Of a stretch of 64,000 nt of DNA, positions 39,671 through 47,980 are shown one piece after another. A program made the position numbers and the translations under genes. The notes below the pieces were generated by a model. That model was not told the origin of the DNA, did not search any database, and worked only from the letters and a program-made list of their open reading frames with translations. Source of the DNA: Streptomyces sp. Root431 (GTDB lineage: Bacteria > Actinomycetota > Actinomycetes > Streptomycetales > Streptomycetaceae); contig NZ_LMEI01000009.1 in assembly GCF_001426585.1 (NCBI RefSeq), positions 861,628 to 925,627 of the forward strand. Direction: 5' to 3'. Numbering within the stretch: the first letter of the stretch is position 1; each line of letters opens with the position of its first letter.

Positions 39671-42600
39671 ATGGTCAGGTCCGCGCTCGACTCGTTCTCC
39701 CCCGCGACCCGTGGTTGGTTCACCGGGGCCTTCACCGCGCCCACGGCGGCGCAGGAGGGCGCCTGGAAGGCCATCGGCGAGGGCTCCGACGTGCTCGTCG
39801 TCGCGCCGACGGGCTCGGGCAAGACGCTGGCCTCCTTCCTCGCCTCCCTGGACCGCCTGGCCTCCGTTCCCCCGCCGGCCGAGGCGAAGAAGCGCTGCCG
39901 CGTGCTGTACGTGTCGCCGCTGAAGGCCCTCGCCGTGGACGTCGAGCGGAATCTCCGCTCCCCGCTGACCGGCATCCGCCAGGAGTCCGTCCGGCTGGGG
40001 CTGCCCGAGCCGGACATCCGGGTGGGCATCCGTTCCGGCGACACCCCGGCCGCCGAGCGCCGGAGCCTCGCGACCCGGCCGCCGGACATCCTCATCACCA
40101 CCCCCGAGTCGCTGTTCCTGATGCTGACCTCCGCCGCCCGGGAGGCCCTGTCGGGCGTGGAGACGGTCATCCTCGACGAGGTCCACGCGGTCGCGGGCAC
40201 CAAGCGCGGCGCGCACCTGGCGCTCTCCCTGGAGCGGCTCGACGAGCTGCTGCCGCGCCCCGCGCGCCGGATCGGCCTGTCGGCGACGGTCCGCCCGGTG
40301 GACGAGGTGGCCCGCTATCTGTCCCCCGGCCGCGCGGTGGAGATCGTGCAGCCGCCGTCGGGGAAGGAGTTCGACCTCTCCGTCGTCGTCCCCGTCGAGG
40401 ACATGGGCGAGCTCGGGGGCTCCCCGGCCTCCGAGGGCAAGGACGGCGGCGACAAGCCGTCGATCTGGCCGCACGTCGAGGAGCGCATCGCCGACCTCGT
40501 CCAGTCCCACCGCTCGACGATCGTCTTCGCGAACTCCCGGCGCCTCGCCGAGCGGCTGTGCAACAGGCTCAACGAGATCGCGTACGAGCGGGCCACCGGC
40601 GAGCCCCTCCCCGAGGGCGCTCCCCCGGCCGAGGTCATGGCCCAGTCCGGCGCGGCGCAGGGTGCCCCGCCGCTGCTCGCCCGGGCCCACCACGGCTCGG
40701 TGTCGAAGGAGCAGCGCGCCCAGGTGGAGGAGGACCTCAAGGCGGGCCGGCTGCCCGCCGTGGTGGCCACTTCCAGCCTGGAGCTGGGCATCGACATGGG
40801 CGCGGTCGACCTGGTCGTGCAGGTCGAGTCGCCGCCCTCGGTCGCCTCCGGGCTCCAGCGCGTGGGGCGCGCCGGGCACCAGGTCGGCGCGGTCTCCACG
40901 GGCGTGGTCTTCCCCAAGTACCGCGGCGACCTGGTGCAGGCGGCCGTGGTCACGGAGCGGATGCGGTCGGGCTCGATCGAGTCGATGCGGATCCCGGCCA
41001 ATCCGCTGGACGTGCTGGCGCAGCAGCTGGTCGCGATGGTCGCGCTCGACACCTGGCAGGTGGACGAGCTGCTCGCGGTGGTGCGCCGGGCGGCGCCCTT
41101 CTCCTCGCTGCCCGAGTCGGCGTTCACGGGCGTGCTCGACATGCTCGCCGGCCGGTACCCCTCGGACGCCTTCGCCGAACTCCGCCCGCGCGTGGTCTGG
41201 GACCGGGTCGCCGGGACGGTGACGGGCCGGCCGGGCGCGCAGCGGCTCGCCGTCACCTCGGGCGGCACGATCCCCGACAGGGGCCTGTTCGGCGTGTTCC
41301 TCGCGGGCTCGGACCCGAAGAAGGGCGGGGGCCGGGTCGGCGAGCTCGACGAGGAGATGGTGTACGAGTCGCGGGTCGGCGACGTCTTCACGCTGGGCAC
41401 CACGTCCTGGCGGATCGTGGACATCACCCGGGACCGCGTGCTCGTCACCCCCGCGCCCGGCGTCCCGGGCAGGCTGCCGTTCTGGAAGGGCGACCAGCTG
41501 GGCCGCCCCCTCGAACTGGGGCGCGCGGTGGGAGCGTTCCTCCGGGAGCTCGGCGCCCTCGGGCCGGAGGACGCGCGGCTGCGGCTGATCGCCGCGGGCC
41601 TGGACGCCTGGGCCGCGGACAACGTCCTCGCGTACCTCTCCGAGCAGCGCGAGGCCTGTGGTCACGTGCCGGACGACCGGACGATCCTGGTCGAGCGGTT
41701 CCGGGACGAGCTCGGGGACTGGCGGGTCGTCATCCACTCCCCGTTCGGCGCGCAGGTGCACGCCCCCTGGGCGCTGGCCCTCGGCGCCCGGCTCGCCGAG
41801 CGGTACGGCATGGACGCGCAGGTGATGCACGCGGACGACGGCATCGTGCTGCGCCTCCCGGACGCGGACCTGATGGGCCTGGACATGGGCCTGGACCTCC
41901 TCGACCACGAACCGGTCGACCCGGGCCGCCACCTGGACACGACGTACGACGCCGACAAGGCACCCATCGGCGCGGCCGACGCCCTCTTCGACAAGAGCGA
42001 GATCGGGCAGATCGTCACCGACCAGGTGGGCGGCTCCGCGCTGTTCGCCTCCCGCTTCCGCGAGTGCGCCGCGCGCGCCCTGCTGCTGCCCAAGCGGAAC
42101 CCGGGCAAGCGCACCCCGCTCTGGCAGCAGCGGCAGCGCGCGGCCCAGCTGCTCCAGGTGGCGAGCGAGTTCGGCTCCTTCCCGATCGTCCTGGAGGCCG
42201 TCCGCGAGTGCCTCCAGGACGTCTTCGACGTCCCCGGCCTGACCGAGCTGATGGGCGACATCGAGGCCCGCCGGGTCCGGCTCGTCGAGGTCACCACCCC
42301 CGAGCCCTCCCCCTTCGCCCGCTCGCTGCTCTTCGGCTACGTGGCGCAGTTCCTCTACGAGGGGGACTCCCCGCTCGCCGAGCGGCGGGCGGCCGCGCTC
42401 TCGCTCGACTCCCGGCTCCTCGCGGAGCTGCTCGGCCAGGCCGAGCTGCGCGAGCTCCTCGACCCCGAGGTCCTCACCGAGCTGGAGCGGGAGCTCCAGT
42501 GGCTCACGGAGGACCGGCGGATCAAGGACGTGGAGGGCGTCGCCGACCTGCTGCGGGTCCTCGGCCCGCTGACCGACGCCGAGCTCGGCGAGCGCGGCGC

Positions 42601-44320
42601 GGAGGCGGGCTGGGCGCCCGAGCTCGCCCACGCCCGGCGCGCGATCCGGGTCAGGATCGGCGGCGCCGACCACTGGGCGGCGATCGAGGACGCGGGACGG
42701 CTCCGTGACGCCCTGGGCACGGCCCTGCCGGTCGGTGTGCCCGAGGCCTTCACCGAGCCGGTCAAGGACCCGCTGGGCGACCTCCTCGCCCGCTTCGCGC
42801 GCACCCACGGCCCCTTCACCTCCTCGCAGGCCGCCGCCCGCTTCGGTCTCGGTGCCGCCGTCACCGACGGCGCGCTCCAGCGGCTCGCCGCCGCCGGCCG
42901 GGTCGTGCAGGGCGAGTTCCACCCCTCCGGCATCGGCCAGGAATGGTGCGACGCGGCCGTGCTGCGCCGCCTGCGCCGCCGCTCCCTCGCGGCCCTGCGC
43001 CACGAGCTGGAGCCGGTTCCCCCGGCCGCGCTCGCCACCTTCCTGCCGCAGTGGCAGCACCTCGGCGGCAGCAGCCTGCGGGGCATCGACGGCCTCGCCC
43101 GCGCGATCGAGCAGCTCCAGGGCGCGCCCGTGCCCGCGTCCGCGCTCGAGAAGCTGATCCTGCCGTCCCGCGTCCGGGACTACTCCCCGGCGCTGCTCGA
43201 CGAGCTGACCACCACCGGCGAGGTCGTCTGGGCCGGTGCCGGATCGCTGCCCGGCAAGGACGGCTGGATCTCCCTCTACCTCGCGGACGCGGCGCCGCTG
43301 CTCCTCCCGCCGCCGCACCCGCTGGAGCTGTCCGCCCTGCACGAGTCGGTGCTCACGATCCTTTCCGGCGGGTACGGGCTGTTCTTCCGCCAGATCGCCG
43401 ACCAGGTCCGGGCCACCACCCACCCGGACGCCACCGACCCGCAGCTCGCCGACGCCCTCTGGGACCTGGCCTGGTCGGGCCGGCTGACCAACGACACCCT
43501 GGCGCCGCTGCGCTCGCTCCTCGGCTCGGGCCGGACGGCCGGGGCGACCGCCCACCGCGCGCGCCGCACGGTCCCGCGCGGCCGGTACGGCACGCTGACC
43601 GCCGCCGCCCGCCCGGCCTCCCGCACGGGCCCGCCCACGGTCTCCGGCCGCTGGTCGCTGCTGCCCGCGCTCGAACCGGAGCCGACCCACCGGGCGCACG
43701 CCCTCGCCCGCACGCTCCTCGACCGGCACGGCGTGGTCACCCGGGGCGCGGTGGCGGCCGAGGGTGTGGAGGGCGGTTTCTCGGCCACGTACCGCATCCT
43801 GTCCGCCTTCGAGGACAGCGGTCAGGCCAGGCGCGGCTATGTGGTGGAGGGCCTCGGTGCGGCCCAGTTCGCGATGGACGGGGCCGTGGACCGGCTGCGG
43901 GCGGCGGCGACGGCCCGCGACCGGGGCGCGGAGGCCGCGGCCGGCCCGCGCGCGCTGGTCCTCGCGGCGGCCGACCCGGCGAACGCGTACGGGGCGGCCC
44001 TGTCCTGGCCCGAGTCGCCGACCGGCGCCGGACACAAGCCCGGCCGCAAGGCGGGCGCGATGGTGGTGCTCGTCGACGGCGAGCTCACGCTCTACATGGA
44101 GCGGGGCGGCAAGACGCTCCTGTCGTGGCCGTCCGAGCAGGACGACCCCGCGCTGACAGCGGCGGCCGAGGCCCTGGCCGCGTCGGCGCGGGCGGGCTCG
44201 CTGGGCACGGTCACGGTGGAGCGGATCAACGGCGCCACGGCCCTGACCTCCCCCCTCGCCCGCCCCCTGGAGGCGGCGGGCTTCCTCGCCACCCCGAGAG
44301 GCCTCCGCATCCGCGCCTGA
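39671..44320 (+). CDS. lhr: ATP-dependent helicase Lhr
   Basis: A 1549-residue large helicase-related protein of the superfamily 2 Lhr type. Start ATG 39671 is set by the promoter position. The helicase core shows VLVVAPTGSGKTLASFLA (Walker A), YVSPLKALAVDVERNL (Ia), DEVH in VILDEVHAVAGTKRG, GLSATVRP (III) and QRVGRAGH (VI). The middle contains the winged-helix Lhr core (residues about 400-860) and a long C-terminal extension (about 870-1549) typical of bacterial Lhr. It unwinds RNA:DNA hybrids or forked DNA in repair. It forms an operon-like pair with nei, 48 bp apart. Confidence 0.92.
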   Translation: MVRSALDSFSPATRGWFTGAFTAPTAAQEGAWKAIGEGSDVLVVAPTGSGKTLASFLASLDRLASVPPPAEAKKRCRVLYVSPLKALAVDVERNLRSPLTGIRQESVRLGLPEPDIRVGIRSGDTPAAERRSLATRPPDILITTPESLFLMLTSAAREALSGVETVILDEVHAVAGTKRGAHLALSLERLDELLPRPARRIGLSATVRPVDEVARYLSPGRAVEIVQPPSGKEFDLSVVVPVEDMGELGGSPASEGKDGGDKPSIWPHVEERIADLVQSHRSTIVFANSRRLAERLCNRLNEIAYERATGEPLPEGAPPAEVMAQSGAAQGAPPLLARAHHGSVSKEQRAQVEEDLKAGRLPAVVATSSLELGIDMGAVDLVVQVESPPSVASGLQRVGRAGHQVGAVSTGVVFPKYRGDLVQAAVVTERMRSGSIESMRIPANPLDVLAQQLVAMVALDTWQVDELLAVVRRAAPFSSLPESAFTGVLDMLAGRYPSDAFAELRPRVVWDRVAGTVTGRPGAQRLAVTSGGTIPDRGLFGVFLAGSDPKKGGGRVGELDEEMVYESRVGDVFTLGTTSWRIVDITRDRVLVTPAPGVPGRLPFWKGDQLGRPLELGRAVGAFLRELGALGPEDARLRLIAAGLDAWAADNVLAYLSEQREACGHVPDDRTILVERFRDELGDWRVVIHSPFGAQVHAPWALALGARLAERYGMDAQVMHADDGIVLRLPDADLMGLDMGLDLLDHEPVDPGRHLDTTYDADKAPIGAADALFDKSEIGQIVTDQVGGSALFASRFRECAARALLLPKRNPGKRTPLWQQRQRAAQLLQVASEFGSFPIVLEAVRECLQDVFDVPGLTELMGDIEARRVRLVEVTTPEPSPFARSLLFGYVAQFLYEGDSPLAERRAAALSLDSRLLAELLGQAELRELLDPEVLTELERELQWLTEDRRIKDVEGVADLLRVLGPLTDAELGERGAEAGWAPELAHARRAIRVRIGGADHWAAIEDAGRLRDALGTALPVGVPEAFTEPVKDPLGDLLARFARTHGPFTSSQAAARFGLGAAVTDGALQRLAAAGRVVQGEFHPSGIGQEWCDAAVLRRLRRRSLAALRHELEPVPPAALATFLPQWQHLGGSSLRGIDGLARAIEQLQGAPVPASALEKLILPSRVRDYSPALLDELTTTGEVVWAGAGSLPGKDGWISLYLADAAPLLLPPPHPLELSALHESVLTILSGGYGLFFRQIADQVRATTHPDATDPQLADALWDLAWSGRLTNDTLAPLRSLLGSGRTAGATAHRARRTVPRGRYGTLTAAARPASRTGPPTVSGRWSLLPALEPEPTHRAHALARTLLDRHGVVTRGAVAAEGVEGGFSATYRILSAFEDSGQARRGYVVEGLGAAQFAMDGAVDRLRAAATARDRGAEAAAGPRALVLAAADPANAYGAALSWPESPTGAGHKPGRKAGAMVVLVDGELTLYMERGGKTLLSWPSEQDDPALTAAAEALAASARAGSLGTVTVERINGATALTSPLARPLEAAGFLATPRGLRIRA

Positions 44321-44368
44321 GCGCCCCGGCAACCGGTCCGGGAGAAACCCACCCGGCATCATGGAACC

Positions 44369-45157
44369 GTGCCCGAAGGAGACACGATCTGGCAGGTCGC
44401 GAAGAACCTGCACACCGCGCTGGCAGGCCGCGTCCTGACCCGCTCGGACCTGCGCGTGCCCACATTCGCCACCGCCGACCTCACCGGCCGCACCCTCCTG
44501 GACGTGACCCCGCGCGGCAAGCACCTCCTCGCCCGGATCGAGGGCGGCCTCACGCTCCACTCCCATCTGCGGATGGACGGCGCCTGGCGGGTGTACGCCA
44601 CCGGGGAGCGCCCGCGCGGCGGCCCCGACCACCAGATCCGGGCGATCCTGGGAAACGCCGAGTCCACCGCGTACGGCTACCGGCTCCCGGTCCTGGAGCT
44701 GATCCGCACCGCCGAGGAGGCCCGCGCGGTCGGCCACCTCGGCCCGGACCTGCTGGGCCCGGACTGGGACCCGGAAGAGGCCGTACGACGCCTCCTCGCC
44801 GACCCGGACCGCCCTCTCGGCGAGGCGCTGCTCGACCAGCGCAATCTGGCCGGGATCGGCAACGTGTACAAGTCGGAGCTGGCGTTCCTGGCCGCCGTCA
44901 CCCCGTGGCTCCCGGTGGGCGCTCTCGATCCCGACGTCCCCGCCCGCCTCGTGGCCACCGCCCACCGCCTCCTGGAGGCGAACAAGGACCGCCCCGACCG
45001 GCGCACCACCACCACGCGCCGCCCCGGCACCCCGCTCCACGTCTACGGCCGCGAGGGGAAGCCCTGTCTGCGCTGCGGCGCCCGGATCCGGAAGGCGGAA
45101 CTGGGCGAGCGGATCACGTACTGGTGCCCTGACTGCCAACACGGCCCCACCAATTGA
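44369..45157 (+). CDS. nei: Fpg/Nei-family DNA glycosylase (endonuclease VIII-like)
   Basis: A 262-residue base-excision repair glycosylase/AP lyase. Start GTG 44369 gives MPEGDT, so after Met removal Pro1 (catalytic amine) and Glu2 are in place. The beta-sheet lysine lies in TPRGKHLLARIEGG; H2TH is DQRNLAGIGNVYKSELAFLA; the zinc finger is CLRCGARIRKAEL with the second pair WCPDC. It removes oxidised pyrimidines. The lhr-nei pair is also seen in mycobacteria, where both belong to the damage-induced set. It is probably cotranscribed with lhr from the PafBC-type promoter. Confidence 0.92.
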   Translation: MPEGDTIWQVAKNLHTALAGRVLTRSDLRVPTFATADLTGRTLLDVTPRGKHLLARIEGGLTLHSHLRMDGAWRVYATGERPRGGPDHQIRAILGNAESTAYGYRLPVLELIRTAEEARAVGHLGPDLLGPDWDPEEAVRRLLADPDRPLGEALLDQRNLAGIGNVYKSELAFLAAVTPWLPVGALDPDVPARLVATAHRLLEANKDRPDRRTTTTRRPGTPLHVYGREGKPCLRCGARIRKAELGERITYWCPDCQHGPTN

Positions 45158-45183
45158 CGATCCGTCAAATCCGGTCGTACGGT
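45154..45183 (+). promoter_or_regulatory. Promoter/operator of the SDR gene: palindrome over -35
   Basis: TTGACGATCCGTCAA (45154-45168) is a perfect 6-3-6 inverted repeat whose first half is the -35 TTGACG. An 18-bp spacer leads to TACGGT (45178-45183), 6 bp before the ATG, giving a leaderless transcript. A repressor binding the palindrome would block the promoter. It overlaps the last codons of nei. Confidence 0.6.
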
Positions 45184-45189
45184 CCGGAC

Positions 45190-45954
45190 ATGACCCTCTC
45201 GGCGTACGACCTCACCGGCCGCACCGCGTTCGTCACCGGTGCGGCGAGCGGCATCGGCCGCGCCACCGCACTGCTCCTCGCCCAGGCGGGCGCGACCGTG
45301 CACTGCGCGGACCGCGACGAGCACGGCCTCAAGGAGACGGCGGCCCTCGTCACCGCCGAGGGAGGAGCGGCGCACACGCACACCCTGGACGTCACCGACA
45401 GGGCGGCGCTGGCCGCGGCCGTCCGCTCCGCGGGCCCTCTCCACGTCATGGCGGCCGTCGCGGGGATCATGCACACGAGCACCGTCCTGGAGACCCGCGA
45501 CGAGGACCTCGACCGCGTCCTCGCCGTGAACTTCAAGGGCGTCCTGTACGCCTGCCAGGAAGCGGCGCGCTCGATGATCGCCTCCGGCACGCCCGGCTCG
45601 ATCGTCACGATGGCCTCGGGCGCGATGGACACGGCGAGCCCGGGACTGCTCTGTTACAGCGTCACCAAGGCGGCCGTCGTCCAGCTGACGAAGACCCTGG
45701 CGGTGGAGGCCGGCGCGTACGGCATCCGGGTCAACGCGGTCGCCCCGGGCTGGATCCGCACCCCCATGACGGACCGCCACGAGCCGGCCGCCCAGGAGCA
45801 GGCGGAGGCGGCGATGGTCCGTCACTCACCGCTCGGCCGGGTCGGCGAGGCGGAGGACATCGCACACGCGGTCCTCCATCTCGCCTCGGACGCCTCGTCG
45901 TTCACGACGGGCCAGATCCTGCGCCCCAACGGCGGCGTCGCGATGCCTTGGTGA
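45190..45954 (+). CDS. Short-chain dehydrogenase/reductase (SDR)
   Basis: A 254-residue classical SDR. ATG 45190 is chosen because it fits the leaderless promoter; TTG 45154 in the same frame lies within the palindrome. Cofactor motif TGAASGIGRATALLLAQAG, then NAG-equivalent AAVAGIMH, catalytic Ser in VTMASGAM, Tyr-x3-Lys in LCYSVTKAAV, and APGWIRTPM. It probably uses NAD(P)H on a small alcohol/ketone. The C-terminal GGVAMPW is typical. It follows nei by 32 bp but has its own promoter. Substrate unknown. Confidence 0.9.
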   Translation: MTLSAYDLTGRTAFVTGAASGIGRATALLLAQAGATVHCADRDEHGLKETAALVTAEGGAAHTHTLDVTDRAALAAAVRSAGPLHVMAAVAGIMHTSTVLETRDEDLDRVLAVNFKGVLYACQEAARSMIASGTPGSIVTMASGAMDTASPGLLCYSVTKAAVVQLTKTLAVEAGAYGIRVNAVAPGWIRTPMTDRHEPAAQEQAEAAMVRHSPLGRVGEAEDIAHAVLHLASDASSFTTGQILRPNGGVAMPW

Positions 45955-46189
45955 CCCCGGCCCCGACGCCGCCTCCCGCACGGCCGAGGCCCGGCCGCCG
46001 CACCGAGGCCGCCACGTGCACCGGAAGCAGGCTCAGCCCCCAACCACCCGCGGCCACCGCCCCCTCGACGGTCCCGGCATCCCCCGGCACGAGGAGCAGC
46101 CGCAGCACCGCCCACCACCACAGCCCCCCGGCCACCAGCCCGACCGCGACCAGCGCGAGCGTCACCGGCGGAACACGTCGCCGTACCAT
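45902..46189 (-). CDS. Small membrane protein of unknown function
   Basis: A 95-residue leftward protein with two probable helices (VTLALVAVGLVAGGLWWWAVLRLLLVP and AGGWGLSLLPVHVAAS) and basic ends, so it is probably an inner-membrane hairpin. ATG 46189-46187 has a strong SD, AGGAGG. Its last 53 bp overlap the end of the convergent SDR gene. The C-terminal 25 residues are Arg/Gly-rich. Composition suggests it may be real, but the overlap and lack of a known family keep this moderate. Confidence 0.6.
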   Translation of the reverse strand: MVRRRVPPVTLALVAVGLVAGGLWWWAVLRLLLVPGDAGTVEGAVAAGGWGLSLLPVHVAASVRRPGLGRAGGGVGAGVTKASRRRRWGAGSGPS

Positions 46190-46298
46190 GGCCGCCTCCT
46201 GAGGTCGACGCTAGACCGGCCGTATCACCCGGCGGGAGGGCGCACCGGGGTCAACCCCGGCGCACGGGCGCACATCGCCGCGTCACACACCGCGGCTC

Positions 46299-46769
46299 TC
46301 AGGCACTCTCCGCCTGGAACATCCACGCATGCTTCTCCAGATCGCCCGTCAAGGCGATCAGGACGTCCTGGCTCACGGGGTCGGCCTCGCCGGTCGCCTC
46401 GATCCGCTCGCGCATCCGCAGTACGACCGCACCGAGCGCGTCCACCAGCAGGCGCACCCCGTCCACGTCCTTGATCCACCCGTCGGGCAGCTCCACGATC
46501 GGCCCGGCCGCCGCCACCGTCGCCGCACGCCCGTCCGGGGTCCAGCCGATGGCCGTCGCCCGCTCGGCCACGATGTCGGAGTGCGTCCGCGCGGTGGCGA
46601 CGACCTCGTCGAGCTGGAGATGGACCGAGCGGAAACGCGGTCCGATGACGTTCCAGTGCACCTGCTTCGCCAGCAGGGAGAGATTGATCAGGTCGACGAG
46701 GGCACCCTGCAAGGAGGTGCCGACCGTCTTGAGGTCGACACCGGACAGCGTGCTCTTCACCACGGACAT
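46299..46769 (-). CDS. dps: Dps family ferritin-like DNA-protection protein
   Basis: A 156-residue dodecameric miniferritin that binds DNA and oxidises iron. ATG 46769-46767 has SD GGAG. The ferroxidase-site segment is LLAKQVHWNVIGPRFRSVHLQLDEVV, with the His/Asp/Glu ligands in spacing typical of Dps. Its N-terminus lacks a long basic tail. By gene order it corresponds to a Streptomyces DpsB-type copy next to clgR. Dps proteins protect DNA during oxidative, osmotic and stationary stress. Confidence 0.92.
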   Translation of the reverse strand: MSVVKSTLSGVDLKTVGTSLQGALVDLINLSLLAKQVHWNVIGPRFRSVHLQLDEVVATARTHSDIVAERATAIGWTPDGRAATVAAAGPIVELPDGWIKDVDGVRLLVDALGAVVLRMRERIEATGEADPVSQDVLIALTGDLEKHAWMFQAESA

Positions 46770-46861
46770 GTAAGGACTCCCACCAGTCGTACGTCCTCTC
46801 ACCATGCATGAATGCCCCCAATCGGGCATCTCGTGAAAGTCCCTACCGAACTGCCGAAAGT

Positions 46862-46880
46862 CCTTGCCTCAGGGGCAAGG
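46862..46880 (-). promoter_or_regulatory. Inverted repeat upstream of dps
   Basis: CCTTGCC-TCAGG-GGCAAGG (46862-46880) is a 7-bp inverted repeat about 95 bp upstream of the dps start. It could be an operator or an mRNA leader hairpin; I see no clear sigma-B -35/-10 pair. Confidence 0.4.
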
Positions 46881-46898
46881 CATCACACCGCGCAACGA

Positions 46899-46944
46899 CG
46901 AAAGCCCCGCCCGGCACCCCACAGGGCACCACGCGGGGCTTTCG
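46899..46944 (-). terminator. Terminator after clgR
   Basis: CGAAAGCCCCGC (46899-46910) pairs with GCGGGGCTTTCG (46933-46944): a 12-bp stem with a 22-nt loop that contains further pairing. It lies 22 bp beyond the clgR stop in the leftward direction. Confidence 0.65.
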
Positions 46945-46965
46945 CCCACTGATACTCAGGTCGAC

Positions 46966-47349
46966 TCAGGCAGCGACGACATCCACCGCTTCCGCGGGCG
47001 CCTTGATGGTCACCCGCCCGGTGGACACACCTGCCACCGACGTCACCGACACCGAATTGAGCATCGGGCGCACCGGCGTCGGCACCGGTTCGCTCGCCGC
47101 TGCCGACTCGGCCAGTTCGGCCAGGGACAGCTCGTCGCTCACTTCACGCATGAGCTCGGACATCCGTACGTCCAGCGCGTCGCAGATCGCGGAGAGCAGC
47201 TCGGAGGAAGCCTCCTTCTGCCCCCGCTCCACCTCGGAGAGATAGCCGAGCGAGACTCGGGCGGACGAGGAGACTTCGCGCAGAGTACGGCCTTGGCGCT
47301 GGCGCTGCCGACGCAGCACGTCACCCAACAGGCGACGGAGCAGAATCAT
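46966..47349 (-). CDS. clgR: clp gene regulator ClgR (XRE-type)
   Basis: A 127-residue XRE regulator that activates clpP/clpC and related protease genes. ATG 47349-47347 has SD GGAGGG; an upstream frame extension of 11 residues is not used. The HTH is LREVSSSARVSLGYLSEVERGQKEASSELLSAICDALDV. The C-terminus ends VVAA: in S. lividans the terminal Ala-Ala makes ClgR a ClpP substrate. A -10 box TACGGT (47400-47395) and an upstream TCGC-N5-GC (47433-47420), close to the published ClgR-site pattern, suggest autoregulation; the site match is inference. Confidence 0.92.
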   Translation of the reverse strand: MILLRRLLGDVLRRQRQRQGRTLREVSSSARVSLGYLSEVERGQKEASSELLSAICDALDVRMSELMREVSDELSLAELAESAAASEPVPTPVRPMLNSVSVTSVAGVSTGRVTIKAPAEAVDVVAA

Positions 47350-47458
47350 CGGTGGCTCCCTCCTCGGACCGCGTAGCCGCATCCTTCACGCCCCACCGTA
47401 CCGCCTCGCGCTGCGGCCGTGCGGGGAGCGATGTCGTGTTCACTCAGGGCTGCAAACA

Positions 47459-47980
47459 TCAATTCCCCCCGTTGTGTTCCGTATCCTGTGCCCGCGCATT
47501 TCCCGAGAGTTCCTCATCGAGCAGTGCCAACACGCTCCGTACACTCTCTCTACGGATTTCCGCACGGTCGCCGTTCAACCTCAACGAGACCACTTTCCCG
47601 GCTCCGGCGCCCGCTCCGGGCGGCCCCGCGACGGCCACGTAGACGGTTCCGACCGCCTGCCCGTCCTGCGGTTCGGGCCCCGCGACCCCGGTCGTGGAGA
47701 TCCCCCAGTCGGCGCCGAGCCGGGCCCGCGCACCGGCCGCCATCTGCAGCGCGACCTCGGGATCCACCGCGCCGCGCTCCGCGAGGAGGGCCCGGTCGAC
47801 GCCCAGCAGTTCGTGCTTGAGGGCCGTGGCGTAGGCCGTGACCGACCCCCGGAAGACGGCCGAGGCTCCGGGTACCCCGGTGAGCTCCGCGGCCACCAGA
47901 CCACCCGTGAGCGACTCCGCGGCGGCCAGCGTGTGACCACGCTCCGCGAGCAGTGCCAGCACCCGGGCGGCCTCGGTCAT
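47459..47980 (-). CDS. cinA: CinA-family protein (PncC-type nicotinamide-nucleotide amidase)
   Basis: A 173-residue CinA C-terminal-domain protein. ATG 47980-47978 overlaps the pgsA stop (ATGA). Motifs: HTLAAAESLTGGLVAAELTGVPGAS, FRGSVTAYATALKHELLGV, GISTTGVAGPEPQDG and GTVYVAVAGP. The domain deamidates nicotinamide mononucleotide in NAD recycling; the long CinA form is linked to competence and damage response. Here it stands alone without the N-terminal domain. The C-terminus ends in a charged stretch. Confidence 0.9.
   Translation of the reverse strand: MTEAARVLALLAERGHTLAAAESLTGGLVAAELTGVPGASAVFRGSVTAYATALKHELLGVDRALLAERGAVDPEVALQMAAGARARLGADWGISTTGVAGPEPQDGQAVGTVYVAVAGPPGAGAGAGKVVSLRLNGDRAEIRRESVRSVLALLDEELSGNARAQDTEHNGGN

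Noticed and set aside
39644..45142. A leftward open frame of about 1830 codons opposite lhr and nei
   Set aside because: The composition (Arg/Gly/Glu/Val runs) is non-protein-like, while the opposite strand has full helicase and glycosylase motifs.
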